Assembly (NCBI GenBank): GCA_003797895.1 | Contig: RKQB01000003.1 | Location: forward strand, 310,001-374,000 | DNA: 64,000 nt | Source: Cyclobacteriaceae bacterium YHN15 | GTDB taxonomy: Bacteria > Bacteroidota > Bacteroidia > Cytophagales > Cyclobacteriaceae | Reading direction: 5' to 3' | In this document: positions 11,801 to 19,500 of the stretch, in pieces | How the letters are laid out: each line of letters begins with the position of its first letter | How positions within the stretch are numbered: position 1 is the first letter of the stretch | Made by a program: the position numbers and the translations under genes | The notes under the pieces: model-generated | The model's input: the letters and a program-made list of their open reading frames with translations, nothing else | Database searches by the model: none | What the model was told of the DNA's origin: nothing

Positions 11801-14273
11801 GGTCTTTTAATCTTTCGAAAAGAACGGAGACCACCTCATTCAGCTCACCGCTTTTATGCATGGCTAAGGACCGGGAACGTACTTTTTCCAGCGCAGCTTC
11901 TATCTGCGCTTCCCTTGCCTGCGCTTCTGCTTTTTGAAGGTCGAGGAAGCGCGTATAGGTTTGGTCAAATACTTTCCCGAAACGCTTGAAAATATCCCAA
12001 TATTCCGGATAGGATTCATGGGTAATCAACATCAGGTAGCCATGTGTGAAATAAACACTGTGCGTTATCTGATATTTTGGTATCGGAAATCCGGAAGCTT
12101 CAATATCACCAAAGGCTTTTTTCCATTCAGGAATATTAAACATATACCGGTAGGTGTCTTCCAGTTCTTTGCCTTTTGATTCCATCACGAAAAATCGATC
12201 TGGGTTATGCCTGGCATTATATATATTTATGAAGTAGGGATCTTCAGTATGGGGCAACCTTAAGCCTGTAGACTGGATTTCTCCACCTGCCGAACTCATC
12301 CAGGCAGTTGATGAGATGTTATCAGCATTCCAGATTTGAAAACCGCTTGACCATACATGGATACCCAAGTTATCGAATTGTTTAAACAGCAGTGAAGCAG
12401 TTTCTCCCAGTTGCTCACTTCGCTGCATGCCCATGGTTTTGCTTCTTACTCTTTCAAGCGCAGCTTCTATCTGTGCTTCCCTTGCCTGCGCTTCCGCCTT
12501 TTGCAGATCAAGGAAACGGATAAAGGACTGTTCAAAAACTTTGGCAAAACGAATCAGTATTTCCTTTTCATCTTCAGATGGCAGATCCCCTTGAATGGAA
12601 GGGATCATAATGGCAGAATTTTTAGCCCAGGCCCAGGCAATACCATGGTTTTCGCTCTCTAAAATGAGTTTTTTGTAATCGTCGGGGAGTTGCCGATAAT
12701 CGGAATGCTCAAAGGCATGATTGAAGAAGGCATTTTTGACTTCAAACGAAAACACTTTAGCAAAATAGCTATCGCCCCTTTCTTTTGATTCCCAAGCTTC
12801 ATCGAACAATTCATCTTTGAAATAGGGCAATAAAAAAGCAATAGAAGGGTTAGCAGGATCCTCGCTTGCTGTCCAGTGTAATACATCTTTGGAATCCTGG
12901 AAATAAGTACAGATCACAGCACCCCATGTATCGAGGATCACACCTGTGTGTTTCAACTCTTCGGCTACTACCCGCACTACTTCCTGTAATTCATCGGTCT
13001 TGTGCATCGCCATGGAACGTGACCTTACACGCTCCAAAGCCGTTTCGATCCTGGCTTCCCTTGCCTGAACTTCCGCTTTTTGGAGATCCAGGAAGCGGGT
13101 ATAGGTTTGCTGAAATACTTTTCCAAAGCGCATCAACACAGCATTCTCTTCGTCTGTATAAGGAGTCATTGAATAATGCTCGATATACAGGCCAACATTG
13201 TCCAGCAATACGGTAGAAATGGCAAGAGCCGGTTTGCCGAAAATGGCTTGCTGTGCTTCTTCTGTCAATTCCGGAATCAACTCGAAAAGATCCTGGTAGA
13301 ATTTGTTTTTTACTTCAAAGGGGAGCAGGTTGGCAAAGAAAGATTCCTGCTTGGCCTTGGCCTCGTTGTAACTGTTCCAATGGGGAGAATCAAAATAAGG
13401 AATTGTGATCTCAGTGGGCACTCCTTGTTGGTGGTCTGCCAGCCAGATATGCATATCCTCCCGCTCCTTGTAGTCCAGAATAAATCCTGCATGGTCTACA
13501 TGGATTTTCAATCCCACAAATTGATCGAATACTACCTGAATGACTTCTTTGAGTTCTTCGGTATGGTGCATGGCCATGGTCCTTGCCCTGACACGTTCCA
13601 GCGCCAATTCGATTTCTGCCTCCCGGGCTTGGGTTTCTGCTCTAACCAAATCCAGGTATCGTCGGTAGGTTTGTTCAAACAGAGAACTGAACCGCTTGGT
13701 AATGTGAATCAAATCGGGTTGGAATTCCCGGGGACTGAAAGCATAAAAAAATCCATGCTCGAAGATGAAACAGTGTTGGATTTCTTTTTTGGGTAATTTT
13801 TCTATCGGTATCTGAATTTTATAGTCAGGAGCATTATTGAGCATTTGGTAGTAATTCAGCAAATCTTCCCCTTCCAACACATACTTGTGGAGGGGAACCT
13901 GCTCCTTCCAGGCCTTACGGGCACTTTTCAGCAAAGGGTGCGAGGCCATATCGATATTGCCGATATGCATGTTTACTTCCTCCCCATTTTTGCGGGCCGT
14001 CCAAAGCTGATTGTTTTCGTTGTCATGGTTCAGGATGCCAATACCAAAGCGGGTCCCTTCATCTACCCCCAAAGCTGTGAGTTCAGCAAACATTTTGACG
14101 ACACATTTCCCCACGTCATCGCTGCTGTGCATGGCCATGGTCATTGCCCTGACCCGTTCGAGTGCAGCTTCAACTTCCAGTTCACGGTTTTTAGAATCCA
14201 ACTCCAGTGCTTGCTTATCCACCGAACGCTGGAGCCTTTCAATTTCTGCTTTCAATTGGGACTCGCTTTTCAT
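5883..14273 (-). CDS. Giant cytoplasmic histidine kinase with 13 tandem GAF-like sensory modules (2796 aa)
   Basis: A soluble sensor kinase with no signal peptide or membrane segment. After a short coiled coil (1-30) come 13 copies of a module of about 186-193 residues. Their entry motifs (LERVRARTMAMH type) lie near residues 46, 234, 421, 614, 805, 998, 1189, 1381, 1567, 1758, 1942, 2130 and 2321. Each copy is a helix, an alpha/beta domain resembling GAF, then the helix FAKVFEQTYTRFLDLQKAEA leading into the next. HisKA follows with His2524 (AGIAHEIKNP), then N box NLCNNAFDAM and G boxes [10 protein letters not shown] and GTGLGLS. The start lies 3 bases after the stop of the 7TM kinase, and the stop overlaps the next gene's ATG. 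Repeat elements sit at 6214-6250 and 6595-6632, in loops of the core. The GAF assignment is inferred from size, position and pattern. The ligands are unknown. Confidence 0.94.
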   Translation of the reverse strand: MKSESQLKAEIERLQRSVDKQALELDSKNRELEVEAALERVRAMTMAMHSSDDVGKCVVKMFAELTALGVDEGTRFGIGILNHDNENNQLWTARKNGEEVNMHIGNIDMASHPLLKSARKAWKEQVPLHKYVLEGEDLLNYYQMLNNAPDYKIQIPIEKLPKKEIQHCFIFEHGFFYAFSPREFQPDLIHITKRFSSLFEQTYRRYLDLVRAETQAREAEIELALERVRARTMAMHHTEELKEVIQVVFDQFVGLKIHVDHAGFILDYKEREDMHIWLADHQQGVPTEITIPYFDSPHWNSYNEAKAKQESFFANLLPFEVKNKFYQDLFELIPELTEEAQQAIFGKPALAISTVLLDNVGLYIEHYSMTPYTDEENAVLMRFGKVFQQTYTRFLDLQKAEVQAREARIETALERVRSRSMAMHKTDELQEVVRVVAEELKHTGVILDTWGAVICTYFQDSKDVLHWTASEDPANPSIAFLLPYFKDELFDEAWESKERGDSYFAKVFSFEVKNAFFNHAFEHSDYRQLPDDYKKLILESENHGIAWAWAKNSAIMIPSIQGDLPSEDEKEILIRFAKVFEQSFIRFLDLQKAEAQAREAQIEAALERVRSKTMGMQRSEQLGETASLLFKQFDNLGIHVWSSGFQIWNADNISSTAWMSSAGGEIQSTGLRLPHTEDPYFINIYNARHNPDRFFVMESKGKELEDTYRYMFNIPEWKKAFGDIEASGFPIPKYQITHSVYFTHGYLMLITHESYPEYWDIFKRFGKVFDQTYTRFLDLQKAEAQAREAQIEAALEKVRSRSLAMHKSGELNEVVSVLFERLKDLQIPFTAVGIATNIEGSKDLNAFVCGQNEAGLVITNYRLPYFDNPVPKDLYSAIEKQLDYFVGHYSKEEKDAFYNYVIEHTDEFRHLPEDIKRMIFDSTTYTISMVAVKNAVFNVNDFEGKVLAESEIDIIKRFARVFDQAYIRFLDLQKAEAQAREAQIEAGLERVRSKSLAMHKTAELQSVIHTVHQELLNLNISISGGSFIVINNEIDNEIQCWGSGGTADTSDRVHIPHFEKQFYTHLLNGIKNGPGFFTEEYTQEEKIEFFTFLFHHEPWSKLSAKEKKNTLSAPGGYTRSCAVAKHTSIFIINHFGERFSEAENAILIRFGKVFEQSYTRFLDLQKAEAQAREAQIELSLERIRSQVTAMQESSDLLDIVVTMRTEFVKLGHEAHYFWHMRWLPERYDKAMTSGDGTKIGMVMTLPRHIHGDIQLVADWEKTKEPTVVLAMEVETAVDYVHKMITLGDFEQVDPQAPTLDDIRHIGGLTFVMARTTHGEIGYSLPGVVTNPPKNAVDTLIRFAGVFDLAYKRFEDLKSAERQHREAQIELALERVRARTMAMQKSEELADAAFVLFEQLRALGGNLWGTGFGLCQEHVGKDEFWFANENGVFPPVAIPNTTDPAHKQMYQGWLKKTDFLSIEKAGAALRSHYDYMLSLPEVRLFFQKIIDEGLSFPEKQQWNAAYFSKGYLLIITLEPYPEPEIFKRFAKVFEQTYTRFLDLQKAEKQARESEIQLALERVRARTMAMQKSDELRETIGIIFEQLVKLGFDVRQCSVSLIDHEKREIESFQSAEVLSVLPQSIKTPFIEGPLFDKLVKGGFFNKSGYTVNILEGEDKVAFDDYIFQYTPFQFAPEEVAVFMRSVNKLIICRAHMSFGFVEIVTNDEPISAEEADILQRLSQVFEQTYIRFLDLQKAEAQAREAQIEAALERVRSRSMAMRKSEELADLSLELVKQVQALGVATWFCAFNIYMEDGSGSLEWGSNGEGTFPRYVTPREGIFLRYYEAGQQGESLLVNEIGANECPAHYDYLCSLPGVGDQLLKMKEAGIPFPTAQIDHVAYFKYGYLLFITYEPTPESHDIFKRFAKVFEQTYTRFLDLQKAEAQAREAKVEAALEKVRSRTMGMQSSDELQEVANIMFLEIQTLNIPAWSCGYNILSADKKVATNFMSNEGTIQKPFDLPLTKENSLIEFYQFLQSEESFFTQVLDGKALESHYNFMKSLPELTPVFNGLEEAGIALPTYQINHLCKFTHGYLLFITYKPVQDAHDIFKRFTKVFDQTYTRFLDLQKAEKQAREAQIENALEKVRSRSLAMQSPDELIEVAQLLREEMGALGVEELETSSIYIQDESSGLTQCWFTIKNPDNPGKAITDQMVIDLQDTWVGRKMDEFYRSKAKQTSILMQGKERIEWIRYCEEKSDLFGTSNFYGETIPDRTYHLYKFSNGYIGAAAPGEISSESWELLKRATTVFSFAYTRFRDLQMAQASARTAMRQASLDRVRAEISSMRHVNDLDRITPLIFKELTVLGVPFIRCGVFIIQEKQKIVEAYLSSPEGNSLGVLRLPYKASELTFQTVEAWRKGEVYRQHWNKEDFIQWINQLMKEDQIQDSSTYQGSAAPPESLDLHFVPFAQGMLYVGAVSPLDEKELELVQTLAKAFSIAYARFEDFVKLEQAKAEVESAMSELKATQYQLVQQEKLASLGQLTAGIAHEIKNPLNFVNNFSEVSLELLDEIKETRNKSQETRPKTEEDEIEEEILEDIKGNLKKIHEHGTRANGIVTSMLQHSRGGSGKMEPTDLNALIKEYVNLSFHGMRAGKNPINVEIALDLDPDLGMVSLIKEDFTRVVINLCNNAFDAMREKVLKTQDARHKIQDSGINTVTIGEGLDSNQKGNGKYQPCLKVSTKIENMKVRISLEDNGPGIPDEIKDKIMQPFFTTKKGTEGTGLGLSITHDIIKAHGGELKVESKEGEGSEFIIQLPKQEFI
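6214..6250. repeat. TCTTGTGTCTTG-type short tandem repeat inside kinase coding sequence
   Basis: Reads as imperfect copies of TCTTGTGTCTTGCATCTTG and is translated in frame as KTQDARHKIQDSG in the variable loop after the N box of the 2796-aa kinase. A closely similar run occurs between genes at about 43008-43040, so the motif is a dispersed element rather than conserved kinase sequence. Confidence 0.65.
6595..6632. repeat. TTGTTTCTTGGCTCTTG-type repeat in the DHp hairpin loop
   Basis: In frame it encodes KETRNKSQETRPKTEE between the two helices of the dimerisation/phosphotransfer domain. The same site of the 2513-aa kinase (17171-17212) carries a near copy, KETRIKSQKTRPRTEE. The TPR and propeller kinases have a different, shorter acidic loop here without this motif. 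Confidence 0.6.
7300..14140 (-). repeat. Tandem array of 13 sensory modules, about 570 bp period
   Basis: Thirteen degenerate direct repeats within the 2796-aa kinase gene. The conserved part is the linker of about 45 codons ending in LDLQKAEAQAREAQIEAALE, whose DNA (complement of GCTTCCCTTGCCTGTGCTTC and neighbours) is nearly the same in most copies. The central 140 codons of each copy diverge strongly. Copy 13, next to the kinase core, is the most different and lacks the usual QAREAQIE spacing. Confidence 0.85.
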
Positions 14274-14276
14274 TTC

Positions 14277-16514
14277 TTAACTTGGGTTAACCGGTAATTT
14301 GATAGTAAATTCTGTTCCTTTCCCCACCGTACTCTCCACCTTCAACTCCCCTCCATGCGCCTTCACAATATCATGGGTAATACTCAGCCCCAGACCGGTT
14401 CCTTCTGTTCCTTTCTTAGTGGTAAAGAAAGGCTGCAGGATTTTGTCCTTGATCTCATCAGGAATCCCCGGTCCATTGTCCTCAAGTGATAACCGAACCC
14501 GACCATTCTCAAGCATTGTGGTCACCTTCAATTTTGGCAGGTAGCTTTCATCCACTCCTGCCCCATCTTCTGTCTTCCGTCTTCCGTCTTCCGTCTTCAA
14601 CTCCTTCTCCCTCATCGTACTTCGACTCCGCTCAGCACAGGCATCAAATGCATTGTTACAAAGATTGATTACCACCCTAGTAAAGTCCTCTTGTATCAAA
14701 GACACCATACCCAAATCAGGATCCAGATCCAAGGCGATTTCCACATTGATCGGATCCTTTCCAGCCCGCATCCCGTGGAAACTCAAATTGACATATTCTT
14801 TGATCAGGGCATTGAGGTCAGTGGGTTCTTTTTTACCTGATCCTCCCCTTGAATGCTGTAGCATGGAAGATACAATGCTGTTGGCACGAGAGCCGTGTTC
14901 ATGAATCTTCGCCAAATTGGCCTTTACATCCTCCAATATCTCATCCTCTAACTCCTCACTTTCATCATGTTTCTCACCACCCTTTTCGGTACCTGAACTA
15001 TGTCGAAGGTCTCGCCTCTCGCTTCTCGCTTCTAACACTTCCTCAATCATCTCAATAGAGACCTCCGAAAAGTTATTCACAAAATTCAGTGGGTTCTTGA
15101 TCTCGTGGGCGATACCTGCGGTGAGTTGACCAAGGGAAGCTAGCTTTTCCTGTTGGATAAGCTGGGTCTGGGTGGATTTGAGGTGCTCCAAAGAATGCTT
15201 TAACTCAGCCGTCCGAACAGCCACTTGCGTCTCCAAAAATGTGTTTTGTTGAATCAAAAGATCTTTCTTTTCCCGTTCTGCTTGCAAACGCTCCTGAAAG
15301 AGGATCTTAATCCTGTAACCGACTCCTATAGTCACTGTAATAAGTAATCCAGAAATTGGCAAGTATTTGTAACCTTCAAAAGGAAAAGGCACAAATTGTG
15401 GAATGATAAACAGCAACAAGGCCAGTCCAATAATTCTTGAAAGCGGGTCTTTTAAAGAGAGATAGCTAATGCTGGAAAAAAGATAAACTGCACCATAGGA
15501 TGCAAAATATAACCCCCTAAATGCTGCGCTTTCAAATGGAATTGAAGCAATCAGGAGAAATCCTGTTGAAAACAAAACCAAAATGCCTGCCAACATAAAT
15601 TTATCCAATTTCAGGTGGTTCTTCGAAAGGTTGGCAAATACTCTTGAAAACTGGAGGAAGAGTACAACATTTAAAACAGAAGCCACTAGACCAAAATAGA
15701 ACCCATATCCGGGATTTTCGGGATAAAGCAACGAAGTCAAGGGGTCAGATGGCCAACTGGCTAGGTTTTGTACTAAAGCCACTGTCAGGAAAATAACAAA
15801 CCACAGGGAGGTCTGGTCTCTGAGGTAAAAATACATGGATAAGGAAAGGATCCATATCACAAGAAAGGATCCAAAAAATACAAAAAAAGGATCCTTCAGG
15901 ATGTCTGTTGGTAGAGAAACAGAGGAGTCATAAATAGTTAACTTCGGAAAAGTAGATATTATGGTCGCATTTTTATTGATATTAACCCAGAAAGTTACCT
16001 TGTTCCCCGAATCAAAATTAAGATTCAAAAGGGACTGCGTATGCCTATCCTTGCTCTTGAAATCCCTTTCAGAAGCAGGGACAAAGAACCCGGTAATCCC
16101 TGATCCCACAAGTTGCCCATCCTGTACGGTATAGGATCTTATTTCCGAGAAATTATTGGAAAATCCGAATCCAGTGTACTTATTTTCCACATGCAGGAGC
16201 CAGTTTTGGAGATCCACTTCCCTTATAAATTCAATGGCGAACCAGTATTTTACATACTGCTCGATTATGATTTCATCCGCATTGATTTCCAAAACCTGTC
16301 CATCCTTTAAGTCTCCGTTCAGAATATCCTGAATGGATAAGGGGCTGTCTCCTTCCTTGACTAACCATCTCGGTTGTGGCAATTCCTGAATGGATTTATA
16401 TGAGTCGATGGTGACAGAAATCGGGGCAGGAATCTGCCCAACCTGTGCAGGGGCTATGGTAAAGCAAGCCATGAATAAGATCAATGAAAAAAGCAAGGGG
16501 CAGGTCTTTTTCAT
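14277..16514 (-). CDS. Membrane histidine kinase with 7TM-DISM sensor
   Basis: A sensor kinase of 745 residues. I prefer the ATG at 16514 (MKKTCPLLFSLILFMACF) over the ATG at 16589: it gives a proper signal peptide and begins 1 base after the upstream stop, whereas the longer form would overlap that gene by 74 bases with no signal peptide at its start. The order is signal peptide (1-25), a 7TMR-DISM extracellular-type domain (about 30-190), a bundle of about seven membrane helices (about 210-400), coiled coil, HisKA with His470 (AGIAHEIKNP), then N and G boxes ([24 protein letters not shown]). The core subtype matches the two giant kinases. Two loops contain repeat-derived peptides: KTEDGRRKTEDG plus CAERSRS (14566-14642) and a segment at 14985-15035. 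Confidence 0.93.
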   Translation of the reverse strand: MKKTCPLLFSLILFMACFTIAPAQVGQIPAPISVTIDSYKSIQELPQPRWLVKEGDSPLSIQDILNGDLKDGQVLEINADEIIIEQYVKYWFAIEFIREVDLQNWLLHVENKYTGFGFSNNFSEIRSYTVQDGQLVGSGITGFFVPASERDFKSKDRHTQSLLNLNFDSGNKVTFWVNINKNATIISTFPKLTIYDSSVSLPTDILKDPFFVFFGSFLVIWILSLSMYFYLRDQTSLWFVIFLTVALVQNLASWPSDPLTSLLYPENPGYGFYFGLVASVLNVVLFLQFSRVFANLSKNHLKLDKFMLAGILVLFSTGFLLIASIPFESAAFRGLYFASYGAVYLFSSISYLSLKDPLSRIIGLALLLFIIPQFVPFPFEGYKYLPISGLLITVTIGVGYRIKILFQERLQAEREKKDLLIQQNTFLETQVAVRTAELKHSLEHLKSTQTQLIQQEKLASLGQLTAGIAHEIKNPLNFVNNFSEVSIEMIEEVLEARSERRDLRHSSGTEKGGEKHDESEELEDEILEDVKANLAKIHEHGSRANSIVSSMLQHSRGGSGKKEPTDLNALIKEYVNLSFHGMRAGKDPINVEIALDLDPDLGMVSLIQEDFTRVVINLCNNAFDACAERSRSTMREKELKTEDGRRKTEDGAGVDESYLPKLKVTTMLENGRVRLSLEDNGPGIPDEIKDKILQPFFTTKKGTEGTGLGLSITHDIVKAHGGELKVESTVGKGTEFTIKLPVNPS
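14566..14598. repeat. TCTTCCG tandem repeat inside kinase gene
   Basis: About four to five copies of a 7-8 base unit (TCTTCCGTCTTCCGTCTTCC) are read in frame as KTEDGRRKTEDG. A related run (TCTTCGGTCTTCGGTCATCG) lies between genes at 26233-26261. Confidence 0.65.
14616..14642. repeat. CTTCGACTCCGCTCAGCAC element within coding sequence
   Basis: This motif interrupts the otherwise conserved NNAFDAMREK segment of the kinase and is translated as the extra residues CAERSRST. From memory, the same nucleotide motif is common between genes in Bacteroidota. The insertion is clear from comparison with the two giant kinases, in which NNAFDAM is uninterrupted. Confidence 0.7.
14985..15035. repeat. Composite repeat in DHp loop of the 7TM kinase
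   Basis: TTTTCGGTACCTGAACTATG followed by TCGAAGG and a CTCTCGCTTCTCGCTTCT run encode the residues ARSERRDLRHSSGTEKG. The position equals the repeat-bearing DHp loop of both giant kinases but the sequence family differs, so the insertions look independent. Confidence 0.6.
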
Positions 16515-16515
16515 A

Positions 16516-19500
16516 TCAGGAATTATTAGGAAGTTTAATTGTAAAAATTGATCCTTTCGCGTCTGACTCGACAGATATACTGCCCCCATGGGCCTTCACG
16601 ATATCATGGGTTATACTCAGTCCAAGGCCTGTGCCTTCCGTTCCTTTTTTGGTAGTGAAGAAAGGCTGCAGGATTTTGTCCTTGATCTCATCAGGGATGC
16701 CAGGGCCGTTGTCTTCTACGGAGATGAGCATGTGGTCACTTTCGGATTTGGTACTCACGGTTAGTTTTGGGTGGTATGCCTCAAGACCAGCCAGGTTTTC
16801 ACCCCGATGGCTATCGGGGCTAGGCAGGTCTAGTTTACTCCTCATCGCATCAAATGCATTATTACACAGATTGATAATGACCCTTGTAAAATCCTCCCTG
16901 ACTAAGGGGACCTCCTTTATTTCTTTATCCAAATCCAATTCGATCTCCACATCTATCGGATTCTTCCCTGCCCTCATGCCGTGAAATGATAAATTGACAT
17001 ATTCCTTGACCAAGGCATTAAGGTCGGTGGGTTCTTTTTTGCCTGAACCTCCACGGGAATGCTGCAACATGGAAGTCACTATGCCGTTGGCACGGGAACC
17101 GTGTTCGTGAATTCTCTGCAAATTGGCTCTAATATCCTCCAAAATCTCATCTTCAATTTCGTCTTCCTCAGTCCTTGGTCTTGTTTTTTGGCTCTTGATT
17201 CTTGTCTCTTTTACTTCATCTAAAAGCTCCAAACTCACTTCCGAAAAGTTATTCACAAAATTCAGCGGGTTCTTGATCTCGTGGGCAATACCGGCGGTGA
17301 GCTGGCCGAGCGAGACGAGTTTTTCCTGCTGGATGAGTTGGGCCTGGGTGGCCTTTAATTCACTCATGGCAGACTCCACTTCAGATTTAGCCAGTTCCAA
17401 CTTATTGAAATCCTCATAGCGTGCGTAGGCCGTAGAGAAAGCTTCGGCAAGATTTTGAACCAATTGGAGTTCCTCATCCTTGAGTGGGGCATCATTGCCC
17501 ACATACAACATGCCCTGCAGGAAAGGCAGGAAATGCAGGTAAAGGTCTGTAGGGCGGTTTTCGGTCACATATTTTTCAGTGCTTGCCATGGCCCCCTGTT
17601 CTACCAAGTTCCGGGTAAACTCAGCAAAGGCTGCCTCATCCATATGGTCTTTAAAGGATTGTTTTTGCTGCCAATTTAAAACGATCTGCCTGGTCTGTTC
17701 GGTAGCATGGTAAGGCAATCGGAAAGCAGCAATGGATTTTCCGTCAGGTGTAGAAAGAAAAGCCTGCACCGCCTGCTTTGCTTGATCCATAATAAATACC
17801 CCACATCGGATAAAGGGTACACCGAGAATCTTTAATTCATTCCAAATAAGGGGTTGGATCCGTTCCAAGTCGCTTGTGGTACGCATGGAGGCGATTTCAG
17901 CACGCACCCGGTCAACCGATGCACGTTTGGTGGCTTCCAAAGCCTGCGCTTCAGCTTTTTGGAGGTCGAGGAAGCGGGTATAAGCTTGGTCAAATACCTT
18001 GGCAAAACGCTCTGTGATTTCAAACTCCCAAACACTAAAAGGAGTGTTAAAATATCGATTTAACATGATCCCAGTAAATTTTCCAAAAGCAATCAACTGG
18101 GTCAAACAATCAGTCTTTTCCAACAAAAAGTTTTTTCGTGCTTCCGGTACTTTCCGAAAATCTGGTGTCTCGAATAACTCTTCCCAAAACCTGTTTTTTT
18201 CTTCGAAAGGAAGATGTCGCTGAAAAACCTTTTGCTCTTTTCTGAATTTTACGCCTTCTATAGGGTAAAACCTTTCGGTCATAGGAAGCGTAAATTTCGT
18301 AGCATAATTCATTTCATTGGCCGTCCAAAACTCCACTTTCTCGTTCTCATCATGATAGATAACGATGTTGGTGGAGTCGGTTTGGATTTGGAGTTCGCGG
18401 AGCCGCTCGAAGACAGAAAATACTACCTCTTTTAATTCCTCACTTTTGTGCATCGCAAGCGATCGGGACCGAACTTTCTCCAAAGCCACTTCAATTTCTG
18501 CTTCTCTTGCTTGGGCCTCCGCTTTTTGGAGGTCTAGGAAACGCTGGTAAACGTTGCCAAACTCATTGGAAATACGCCGGGTAATCTCCCTTGCCTCATC
18601 CGATGGCGGACTGCTTGCGCTGAATCCTAAATAACCATATTTACAATATCCCTCAACGACATATTGCCCATCCGGAAAATCCTCCAGTTGGGGAAGTTCA
18701 TTTTCTGGCGGGTTCCCCAACATCTCTTTGACATGGCTACTTATCTCGGGGATAATTTCATTTGGAAAATACATTACATCCACTTCGCGGGGCCGTCCGG
18801 ACTTCAATTCCTGGATTTTGTTGTACCATACAGAGGATATATCCAGGTCTATTTGCCCACTGGTAAACAATCTCGCGCCCTTACTACCGGTCATCCGGTA
18901 TGTCATGCGATTATTTTCTAAATCAAGAAGTGAAAGATGACAGAATACCGGTTTTAAATCTAGAAGAGTAAATTGCTCAAACAGAACTGTAAGGAAATCA
19001 ATGAGCTCATCGCTGTGCTGCAAAGCCATGGCTTTTGCCCGAATTCGCTCTAGGGATAATTGGATTTGGGATTCCCGTGCTTGTGCCTCTGCTTTTTGAA
19101 GGTCGAGGAAGCGGATGTAGGCCTGCTCAAATACTTTTGCAAATCTTCTTAGGAGAGTGAGGTCGGATTCGGTAAAAGTGTGCCCCGACCAGCTATCGAT
19201 TCCTAAGACTGAGTTTTTTTCAGCAGCAAAGGAAAAACTCCAATCAGGTAAATCAATTATTTCGGGAAATTTAGACCTGTTGTGGCGTTGTACATACCTG
19301 AAATAGTCATTTTTTCCCTCCCCTGAGTAAACTCTGTTTAAAGACTGTCGATTATCTGTTGATTCCCATAAATTCCTAATAATTTCATTATCCAACATTT
19401 GTTCCTCAAAAGGCAGGTCAATAAAAATTGGATTGGGATAAAGTACAGATGCGAGCCAAAGATTGATATTCTTGCTTTCCCTGTTAAAAACATATAATAA

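Noticed and set aside
14277..16589. Longer start (16589) for the 7TM kinase
   Set aside because: It overlaps the upstream kinase gene by 74 bases and puts 25 non-signal residues before a clear signal peptide at 16514.
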